DNA from: Clostridia bacterium
Lineage (GTDB): Bacteria; Bacillota; Clostridia; UBA1381
Direction of reading: 5' to 3'
Length of the DNA stretch: 20,117 nt
NCBI GenBank assembly: GCA_900770405.1
Contig: CAAGKL010000073.1
Location: 1-20,117 of the forward strand
The translations under genes were made by a program, and so were the position numbers. The stretch's first letter is position 1. The number at the start of each line of letters is the position of its first letter. The notes below the pieces were generated by a model. It saw only the letters and a list, made by a program, of their open reading frames with translations. It was not told where the DNA came from and made no database searches. Shown one piece after another: positions 9,201 to 15,048 of the stretch.

Positions 9201-9788
9201 GGCGAGCTCCTCCTTGAGCTGCTCGGACAGCGCGTCGAGGTCAATGCGCTCGAGCAGGTATCGGATAGCCTCCGCACCCATTGACGCGGTGAATTTATCG
9301 CCGTATTTCTCGTATGCGTCGCGGTATTCCTGCTCGGAGAGAATCTGGTTCTGCTTTAGCTCGGTGTTGCCGGGCTCGGTTACGATATACGCCGCAAAGT
9401 ACAAAACCTTCTCGAGCTGGCGGGGCGAAATGTCGAGAATAAGCCCCATCGACGAGGGCACGCCCTTGAAATACCAGATGTGCGACACGGGGGTCGCAAG
9501 CTCAATATGCCCCATTCTCTCACGGCGCACCTTCGACTTTGTGACCTCAACGCCGCATCGGTCGCAGACTACGCCCTTATATCTGATTTTCTTATATTTT
9601 CCGCAATGGCACTCCCAGTCCTTCGTCGGCCCGAAGATGCGCTCGCAGTACAAGCCATCGCGCTCGGGCTTAAGGGTGCGGTAATTGATGGTCTCCGGCT
9701 TTTTAACTTCGCCGTGCGACCAGCTGCGTATTGTTTCAGGCGATGCCAGACCGATTTTTATTGCATCAAAGCTGTTAAATTCCAACAT
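6222..9788 (-). CDS. rpoC: DNA-directed RNA polymerase subunit beta'
   Basis: The 1188-residue catalytic largest subunit of RNA polymerase, close to the roughly 1200 of other Firmicutes. The N-terminal zinc ligands are C60, C62, C75 and C78. The Mg2+-binding active-site loop NADFDGDQMAIH is at 447-458 (D449, D451, D453). The bridge helix (about 776-806) contains TADSGYLTRRL. The second zinc site is C808, C882, C889 and C892, and the trigger loop begins at LTMRTFHAGGVA (924-935). No large lineage-specific insertion such as the proteobacterial SI3 is present. The start has AGGAGG upstream and lies 18 nt after rpoB, so the two are cotranscribed. All key residues appear intact. Confidence 0.99.
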   Translation of the reverse strand: MLEFNSFDAIKIGLASPETIRSWSHGEVKKPETINYRTLKPERDGLYCERIFGPTKDWECHCGKYKKIRYKGVVCDRCGVEVTKSKVRRERMGHIELATPVSHIWYFKGVPSSMGLILDISPRQLEKVLYFAAYIVTEPGNTELKQNQILSEQEYRDAYEKYGDKFTASMGAEAIRYLLERIDLDALSEQLKEELADAQGQKKGKIIKRLEIVEAFRLSNNRPEWMILSVIPVIPPDLRPMVQLDGGRFATSDLNDLYRRVINRNNRLRRLLELGAPEIIIRNEKRMLQEAVDALINNGRRGRTVTGPGNRALKSLSDLLKGKQGRFRQNLLGKRVDYSGRSVIVVGPEMKIYQCGLPKEMAIELFKPFVMKELVARNLAHNIKSAKRMVERVKPEVWDVLEDVIKEHPVLLNRAPTLHRLGIQAFEPKLVDGRALKLHPLVCTAYNADFDGDQMAIHVPLSPEAQAEARFLMLSANNLLKPQDGHPVTVPTQDMILGSYYLTLIKEDEIGGKDYPGRDSSEEWRPQYYTSFDEVLLAYENKAVGLHTPIKVRREVDIAGRHYSGMIDATVGRIIFNANIPQDLGYVDRTPGTEHMFDLEINELVGKKQLGKIIDRCIRVHDTTRTAEVLDLIKATGYKYSTRGAITVSVSDIEVPEQKKAILAAAEDEIVKITKKYRRGLLTDEERYNQVISTWSKASGEVTDAMMAHLGKFNPIFMMADSGARGSVNQIRQLAAMRGLMADTQGRTVEIPIRANFREGLNVLEYFISSHGARKGLTDTALRTADSGYLTRRLVDVSQDVIVREKDCGTTEGEWVSEIKDGNETIEPLADRILGRVAMEDVLHPETGEVLVLRDKLMDDKDVEKIIKAGITKVYIRSVLTCKTKVGVCAKCYGRNLATGKLVNVGEAVGIIAAQSIGEPGTQLTMRTFHAGGVASGSDITQGLPRIEELFEARKPKGLAIISEIGGKVTVSEAKRRREITVSDDEAGIAKTYVIPYGSTIKVSDGDVIEMGDELTVGSVNPNDILHIKGPHAVQVYITREVQRTYRMQGVDINDKHVEVITRQMLRKVRVEDAGDTNLLIGALIDKFELNEANEALTEGQTPATASPVLLGITKASLATESFMSAASFQETTKVLTDAAIKGKVDHLLGLKENVIIGKLIPAGTGMPAYKDIGITVEGTPVSDEEIM

Positions 9789-9806
9789 TTATTTTTTCGC
9801 CTCCTA

Positions 9807-12800
9807 TTAAAAATCGTCCGATGTGAGGATTGTGCGCTCGGGAAGTTCGGACTCCTCGTGAGCGTCATAATAATCCTCTTCGCCGCCGTAATCCGCGCCT
9901 TCCTCGTCCTCACTGTCATCATCATCGATGAGCATATCGTCCTCGTCGCCGTCGAACACGTTCTCGCCGTGCATTGTGTCAAGCAGCTCCTGGGGCGGCA
10001 TATCGTCCTCGTCGTCGAGATATGCGTCGAGGTCAATCTCCTCGTGATTCTTGTCAAGGATACGGATATCAAGCGCGAGCGCCTGCAGCTCCTTAACCAG
10101 TACGCGGAAGGACTCGGGGATACCGCTCTTCGGGATATTTTCGCCCTTTACGATAGCCTCGTAGGTCTTGACTCTGCCGACAATATCGTCCGACTTGACG
10201 GTCAGAATTTCCTGCAATGTGTATGCCGCGCCGTATGCCTCCAGCGCCCAAACCTCCATCTCGCCGAAGCGCTGTCCGCCGAACTGCGCCTTACCGCCGA
10301 GCGGCTGCTGCGTTACGAGTGAGTACGGGCCTGTGGAACGCGCGTGGATTTTATCGTCAACTAGGTGGTCAAGCTTCAGGTAATACATCACGCCGACCGT
10401 AACCGGGTTATCGAATTTTTCACCTGTTCTGCCGTCGTAAACGACCGACTTGAACGACTTATCGAGCCCCGCAAGCTCAAACGCCTGCGACAAATCCTCG
10501 TCGTGCGCGCCGTCGAATACCGGCGTTGCAATCTTGAGCATTTTGCCCGGCTCGAGCTTATCCTTGGCAGCTAAAATTGCCTGCTTGTACGCCTCGTCAA
10601 CCGTCATCAGCTCAAGCTCGCGGCGGGTTTTCATACTGAGCGTGCGGTAAGCATAGCCCAAATGCATCTCGAGCACCTGCCCGATATTCATACGCGAAGG
10701 CACGCCGAGCGGGTTCAGGACAATCTGCAGCGGAGTTCCGTCTGCAAGGAAAGGCATATCCTCGCGCGGGAGGACTCTCGATACGACACCCTTGTTACCG
10801 TGGCGGCCCGCCATCTTGTCGCCGACACTGATTTTTCTCTTCTGTGCGATATAGCAGCGGACAACCTCGTTTACGCCCGGTGAGACCTCATCGCCGTTCT
10901 CGCGGGTGAAGGTCTTGACGTCAACGATAATTCCGTTTTCTCCGTGCGGAACACGCAGCGAAGTATCGCGCACCTCACGCGCCTTTTCGCCGAAGATTGC
11001 GCGGAGGAGCCGCTCCTCAGCGGTGAGCTCGGTCTCGCCCTTGGGCGTAACCTTGCCGACAAGAATATCCCCCGCACGCACCTCTGCGCCTATGCGGATG
11101 ATACCCTTTTCGTTCAGATCCCTAAGCGAATCCTCCGACACATTCGGAATATCGCGGGTAATTTCCTCGGGGCCGAGCTTTGTATCGCGCGACTCGCATT
11201 CATATTCCTCTATATGAATCGACGTGAACACGTCGTTCATTACAAGCTCCTCGCTTATAAGAACCGCGTCCTCATAGTTATAGCCTTCCCAGGTCATAAA
11301 GCCGATTAAAATATTCTTGCCGAGTGCAAGCTCGCCGTTTGACATTGCGGGACCGTCGGCAATGATGTCACCCTTCTCGACGTGCTCACCGATTTTTACT
11401 ATCGGGCGCTGGTTGATGCAGGTCGACTGGTTCGATCGCGTGAACTTCACGAGTTTCTGCACGTGCTTTGCGCCCGTCGCCTCACCCTTTATCACAATCT
11501 CGTCCGCCGAAACCTTGATGACCGTGCCGCTTTCCTTTGCGAGCACCGCCGAGCCGGAATCGCGCGCAACCTTATACTCCATACCCGTGCCGACAATCGG
11601 CGAATCGGTGGTGAGCAGCGGAACCGCCTGGCACTGCATATTTGAGCCCATCAGCGCGCGGTTCGCGTCGTCATTTTCCAAAAACGGGATACACGCCGTA
11701 ACAACAGATACCAACTGTCGCGGCGATACGTCCATATAATCTATCCTGCTGCCGTCGACCTCGATGATTTCGTCGCGGTAACGCGCGGCAACCTGCCTGT
11801 CGATGAAATGTCCCTGCTCGTCGAGCGGCTCGTTCGCCTGGGCGATGATGTACTCGTCCTCGGTGTCCGCCGCCATATAGACAATCTCGTCGGTAACGAC
11901 GCCGGTCGCCTTGTCAACCTTGCGGTAGGGCGCCTCGACGAAGCCGTACTGATTCACGCGCGCAAAGGTCGCGAGCGACGTGATAAGACCGATGTTCGGG
12001 CCTTCAGGCGTCTCGATCGGGCACATTCTGCCGTAGTGCGAGTAGTGGACGTCGCGCACCTCAAAGCCGGCGCGCTCACGCGACAGACCGCCCGGACCGA
12101 GGGCGCTGATACGTCTTTTGTGACGCAGCTCCGCAAGGGGGTTGGGCTGATCCATAAACTGCGACAGCTGCGACGAGCCGAAGAACTCGTTGATTGTCGC
12201 GATAATCGGGCGGATATTGATAAGCGTCTGCGGTGTGATGATTTCGAGATCCTGAATTGTCATTCTCTCGCGGACAACACGCTCCATACGCGCAAGACCG
12301 ATTCTGAACTGGTTCTGCAACAGCTCGCCGACGCTGCGGACACGGCGGTTGCCGAGGTGGTCGATATCATCGACCGAGCCGACGCCGTTTGCGAGGTTTA
12401 TTACATAGTTAATCGACGCCATCATATCGTCGATGGTGATGTGCTTAGGCGAGAGCTCGTCTGCGCGCGCAGCGATTTTCTCGTACACGTCCTCGCCCTC
12501 CTCGAGGTTGTCCATAATGTCCTCGATTACGATGCGGCGCACTTTCGTGAGGTGCAGATCCGACACGTCAACATCGGTGTATTCAGCGATGTTGACCATA
12601 TTATTGGAAAGAATACGCACACGCTCGCCCTCGACAATCACGTCGAGAGAGTTCACGCCCACGTCCTCCATCTTCTTTACGGTGTCATAGTTAAGCTCGT
12701 CGCCGGCGCTTGCCAGAAGCTCGCCGGTGGTCGGGTCGATGACGTCATCGGCAGCCACCTTGCCGACGATGCGCGAGGTGAGCGCAAGCTTTTTATCGAA

Positions 12801-13619
12801 TTTATAGCGACCGACGCGCGCCAAGTCATATCTTTTCGGGTCGAAGAACATATTGTTGACCAGCGACCGCGCATTCTCAACGTTGAGCGGCTCACCGGGG
12901 CGCAGGCGCTTGTAAATCTCGAGCATAGCGTCATCGGCGTTGTCGGTCGGGTCTTTTTCAAAAGTAGCCGTGAGGCGTGCGTCCTCGCCGAAAAGCTCCA
13001 AAATTTCCGCGTTGGTCTGAATACCCATCGCGCGGATTAAAATCGTGACGGGGATTTTTCGCGTGCGGTCAATGCGCACGGAGAAAACGTCGTTCGAGTC
13101 GGTTTCGTACTCGAGCCACGCGCCGCGGTAAGGAATAACGGTTGAGTTATAGAGCGGCTTTCCCGTCTTGTCGCGCTCAAAGCCGTAGTAAATGCCGGGC
13201 GAGCGGACGAGCTGGCTGACGATAACGCGCTCCGCGCCATTTATAATGAAGGTGCCCTGCTCGGTCATAAGCGGGAAATCACCGAGGAAAATCTCCTGCT
13301 CCTTGATTTCGCCGGTTTCGGTGTTGATGAGCCGCACGCTTACGCGCAGGGGCGCTGCGTACTTGGTGTCGCGCTCCTTGCACTCCTCAACCGAATATTT
13401 CGGGTTGTAATCAAGGCGGTAGTCGAAAAATTCCATCATCAAATGACCCGAGTGGTCGGTTATCGGGGAAATATCGTGAAATACCTCCTTCAAGCCCTCC
13501 TCGAGAAACCATTTGTAGGAATCCTTCTGAACCTCAATAAGATTAGGCATTTCCAAAACCTCGTTGATTTTGGAATAGCTGAGTCTGGTGTTTTTACCCA
13601 ATTGCACCTGATGCACCAT
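9807..13619 (-). CDS. rpoB: DNA-directed RNA polymerase subunit beta
   Basis: The 1270-residue second-largest subunit of RNA polymerase. The rifampicin-binding region is at 481-507 (GSSQLSQFMDQ onward; codons 12099-12179). It keeps D490, H500 and S505, which correspond to D516, H526 and S531 of E. coli, so no classical resistance change is seen. The switch and active-site motifs GDKMAGRHGNKG and MPFLADGTP are present. The protein continues after its normal C-terminal helix (SFRVLVKELQALALDIRIL) into a tail of some 80-90 residues very rich in Asp and Glu, which explains the extra length over B. subtilis RpoB (about 1190). I start at MVHQVQLGKNTRLSYSKI with GAGGTGAT upstream; the longer frame from 13688 lacks a well-spaced ribosome site. 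Confidence 0.98.
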   Translation of the reverse strand: MVHQVQLGKNTRLSYSKINEVLEMPNLIEVQKDSYKWFLEEGLKEVFHDISPITDHSGHLMMEFFDYRLDYNPKYSVEECKERDTKYAAPLRVSVRLINTETGEIKEQEIFLGDFPLMTEQGTFIINGAERVIVSQLVRSPGIYYGFERDKTGKPLYNSTVIPYRGAWLEYETDSNDVFSVRIDRTRKIPVTILIRAMGIQTNAEILELFGEDARLTATFEKDPTDNADDAMLEIYKRLRPGEPLNVENARSLVNNMFFDPKRYDLARVGRYKFDKKLALTSRIVGKVAADDVIDPTTGELLASAGDELNYDTVKKMEDVGVNSLDVIVEGERVRILSNNMVNIAEYTDVDVSDLHLTKVRRIVIEDIMDNLEEGEDVYEKIAARADELSPKHITIDDMMASINYVINLANGVGSVDDIDHLGNRRVRSVGELLQNQFRIGLARMERVVRERMTIQDLEIITPQTLINIRPIIATINEFFGSSQLSQFMDQPNPLAELRHKRRISALGPGGLSRERAGFEVRDVHYSHYGRMCPIETPEGPNIGLITSLATFARVNQYGFVEAPYRKVDKATGVVTDEIVYMAADTEDEYIIAQANEPLDEQGHFIDRQVAARYRDEIIEVDGSRIDYMDVSPRQLVSVVTACIPFLENDDANRALMGSNMQCQAVPLLTTDSPIVGTGMEYKVARDSGSAVLAKESGTVIKVSADEIVIKGEATGAKHVQKLVKFTRSNQSTCINQRPIVKIGEHVEKGDIIADGPAMSNGELALGKNILIGFMTWEGYNYEDAVLISEELVMNDVFTSIHIEEYECESRDTKLGPEEITRDIPNVSEDSLRDLNEKGIIRIGAEVRAGDILVGKVTPKGETELTAEERLLRAIFGEKAREVRDTSLRVPHGENGIIVDVKTFTRENGDEVSPGVNEVVRCYIAQKRKISVGDKMAGRHGNKGVVSRVLPREDMPFLADGTPLQIVLNPLGVPSRMNIGQVLEMHLGYAYRTLSMKTRRELELMTVDEAYKQAILAAKDKLEPGKMLKIATPVFDGAHDEDLSQAFELAGLDKSFKSVVYDGRTGEKFDNPVTVGVMYYLKLDHLVDDKIHARSTGPYSLVTQQPLGGKAQFGGQRFGEMEVWALEAYGAAYTLQEILTVKSDDIVGRVKTYEAIVKGENIPKSGIPESFRVLVKELQALALDIRILDKNHEEIDLDAYLDDEDDMPPQELLDTMHGENVFDGDEDDMLIDDDDSEDEEGADYGGEEDYYDAHEESELPERTILTSDDF

Positions 13620-13694
13620 TCGTTTATCACCTCGTCTGAATTTTTGGTATGTAAAAGGGAAATAAAAAATTTTACCTGATTTTTGCATTTCCCC

Positions 13695-13723
13695 TTGATT
13701 TTCCGTTTAATGTATGCTATAAT
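13695..13723 (+). promoter_or_regulatory. Sigma-A promoter of the DnaD-domain gene
   Basis: TTGATT (13695-13700) and TATAAT (13718-13723) are 17 nt apart, with an extended TGC just before the -10 box. Predicted start is near 13730, giving a leader of about 130 nt. It lies within the rpoB 5' leader and faces the rpoB promoter. Confidence 0.75.
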
Positions 13724-13782
13724 TAACAGGAAATCGGGAGAGCGGCTATTTATCCCATTTTATTACCATAGTACAATAACCT

Positions 13783-13811
13783 ATATTATCATACAAATTT
13801 CAATATGTCAA
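13783..13811 (-). promoter_or_regulatory. Sigma-A promoter of rpoB-rpoC
   Basis: On the minus strand, a perfect TTGACA (13806-13811) and TAATAT (13783-13788) are separated by 17 nt, with a TGA extension before the -10 box. Predicted start is near 13776, giving a leader of about 157 nt. The -35 box sits in the centre of a perfect 13-bp inverted repeat (13795-13828). Confidence 0.82.
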
Positions 13812-13828
13812 GGGGCATATTGAAATTT
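13795..13828. repeat. Perfect 13-bp inverted repeat over the rpoB -35 box
   Basis: Arms AAATTTCAATATG (13795-13807) and CATATTGAAATTT (13816-13828) match perfectly around an 8-nt centre (TCAAGGGG). On the plus strand the right arm runs straight into TTTTTT, so the DnaD-gene leader RNA could form an AT-rich terminator-like hairpin about 30 nt before its ATG. As DNA it could be an operator for rpoB. The sequence alone cannot decide between these. Confidence 0.75.
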
Positions 13829-13859
13829 TTTCATATTTTTTTGTCCGGAGGAATGAAAA

Positions 13860-14861
13860 ATGCCGAAATTTAAGACAGAGGGCGACGCGGTCGCGGTAAA
13901 CCGCGATTTTATATTGAAGAAGATGCCTGCGGCGAACGCTGCTTATGTGAAAATCTACCTATATATATTGGCGAAAAACGGCGAGGTGGATTACGGCGAA
14001 ATTGCCGGGGCGATGGCGCTTTTAGAGAGCGACGTCGTGAACGCGGTCGATTACTGGGTGGCACAGGGGGTGCTCGCGCCGTGCGGGGAGAGTGCACCCG
14101 CGGCGGAAAATTCCGCGCCCGCACCTGCACCGGTCGCACCGAGCGTATCGGTCGCGCCGAGCGTATCGGTCGCACCGACCGCGCCGGCGGCGGGGGATTT
14201 CATATCCGAAAAGGTGCGAAAATCCGACTACACCTCCGAGCAGATAAGCGACGCTTTTGCCGCGAGCCCGGCGCTGCGGGATATGATTGCGATGGCGGAG
14301 GAAATCCTCGAAAAGCCGCTGACGCCGTCCGAGATGGACTCGCTTTACTGGTTCTATGACGGGTTGGGGTTCTCGCCGGAGGCGGTTTTGATGCTGCTCG
14401 AATACTGCGTCGCAAAGGGCAAGCCGCGCATTTCCTATGCGGAGAAGGTGGCGCTGTCGTGGTGCGAGCGCGGGCTTGTGACACCCGAGGATATCAGCCG
14501 GTTTATGCGCGACGCCGAGCGCGGTATGGAGGCACAGAAGCAGATTATGGAGAAGATGGGCATCGGCGGACGCCCCGCGGCGGCGGGCGAGGAGAAGTAT
14601 TTCGCCAAGTGGCTCGGCGAGTATGAGCAGAGCCCCGAGCTGGTGCTTTTGGCGCACGAGTACACGCTGATGCAGACGGGCAAGCTGTCCTTCCCGTATA
14701 TGGACAAGATTTTAGAAAAGTGGCATGCGGGCGGCATTTCCACGACGGCGGCGGCGATGGCGGAGCACGACAGCTACCACGGCGCGGCGAAAAAAAAGGC
14801 GCAGGCGGAGGACAAGGCGTATGATTACGGCGACCTCGAGCAGATTTTGCGCGGGAAATGA
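13860..14861 (+). CDS. DnaD domain protein (replication/primosome-type)
   Basis: A 333-residue protein. Residues 1-75 look like a winged-helix N-terminal domain, followed by an Ala/Pro/Val/Ser linker (about 78-112) containing a PSVSVA duplication. Two DnaB_2/DDBH2-type helical domains follow, each ending in the family's YxxxIxxxW-like motif: YAEKVALSW (193-201) and YMDKILEKW (280-288). DnaD/DnaB proteins of Firmicutes remodel DNA and help load the DnaC-type replicative helicase at origins or restart sites. Many clostridial relatives sit beside a DnaC/DnaI-like ATPase gene, but none is present here; metK follows instead. GGAGG precedes the ATG. Assignment to the family is good; equivalence to a specific DnaD or DnaB is not claimed. 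Confidence 0.88.
   Translation: MPKFKTEGDAVAVNRDFILKKMPAANAAYVKIYLYILAKNGEVDYGEIAGAMALLESDVVNAVDYWVAQGVLAPCGESAPAAENSAPAPAPVAPSVSVAPSVSVAPTAPAAGDFISEKVRKSDYTSEQISDAFAASPALRDMIAMAEEILEKPLTPSEMDSLYWFYDGLGFSPEAVLMLLEYCVAKGKPRISYAEKVALSWCERGLVTPEDISRFMRDAERGMEAQKQIMEKMGIGGRPAAAGEEKYFAKWLGEYEQSPELVLLAHEYTLMQTGKLSFPYMDKILEKWHAGGISTTAAAMAEHDSYHGAAKKKAQAEDKAYDYGDLEQILRGK
14139..14174 (+). repeat. 18-bp tandem duplication in the DnaD-protein linker
   Basis: Two adjacent 18-bp units, CCGAGCGTATCGGTCGCG and CCGAGCGTATCGGTCGCA, differ only at the last base and encode PSVSVA twice. The near-identity at silent positions indicates a recent duplication that could vary in copy number between strains. Confidence 0.9.
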
Positions 14862-14863
14862 GG

Positions 14864-14892
14864 TTGACTTTGCCGCCGGAAGGTGATATAAT
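14864..14892 (+). promoter_or_regulatory. metK: Sigma-A promoter of metK
   Basis: TTGACT (14864-14869) and a perfect TATAAT (14887-14892) are 17 nt apart, starting 3 nt after the DnaD-gene stop. Predicted start is near 14899, directly at GGGCGGTGAA, which leads into the hairpin array. There is no room for a terminator of the DnaD gene before it. Confidence 0.85.
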
Positions 14893-14920
14893 GGAGGGCG
14901 GTGAATGAGGGCGATGAATT

Positions 14921-15037
14921 GCACCCTTGCGGGTGCGTGAAATGTGCCCTGTGGGCACGTGAATGGAAAGTCCTGCGGGACTTTCGTGAAAAGAAGCCTT
15001 GCGACCTCGTGAAATGTGCCCTTGCGGCGCGTGAAAG
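14921..15037 (+). repeat. 5'-leader array of five short hairpins with GTGAA linkers (metK)
   Basis: Five units were found. 1: GCACCC-TTGC-GGGTGC (14921-14936). 2: GTGCCC-TGT-GGGCAC (14944-14958). 3: GAAAGTCC-TGCG-GGACTTTC (14966-14985). 4: GAAGCC-TTGC-GACCTC (14993-15008), whose arms do not pair. 5: GTGCC-CTTGC-GGCGC (15016-15030). The linkers are GTGAAAT, GTGAAT, GTGAAAA, GTGAAAT and finally GTGAAAG, which runs into the ribosome site. The unit period is 22-27 nt. A degenerate GTGAATGAGGGCGATGAAT precedes unit 1. It lies between the promoter and the start codon, so it would be transcribed as RNA hairpins. It does not resemble a SAM riboswitch. Confidence 0.9.
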
Positions 15038-15048
15038 GAAGATATGAT

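Noticed and set aside
12099..12179. Rifampicin-resistance mutation in rpoB
   Set aside because: The residues matching D516, H526 and S531 of E. coli are all the sensitive type; the other differences are normal variation between Firmicutes.
11808..13040. 410-codon open frame on the plus strand opposite rpoB
   Set aside because: A mirror of the rpoB codons with biased composition and no recognisable domain; rpoB itself is certain here.
13620..13688. Longer rpoB start adding 23 residues
   Set aside because: AAGGGG is only 2 nt from that ATG, while the downstream start has a well-spaced GAGGTGAT and begins where RpoB homology begins.
14921..15037. CRISPR array
   Set aside because: The regularly spaced constant part is only 6-7 nt and the variable parts are 13-20 nt self-complementary hairpins, not unique 30-nt spacers; no cas gene is present.
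14899..15048. SAM riboswitch in the metK leader
   Set aside because: No SAM-I, SAM-II or SMK core can be seen; the leader is entirely occupied by the repeated simple hairpins and ends without a terminator.
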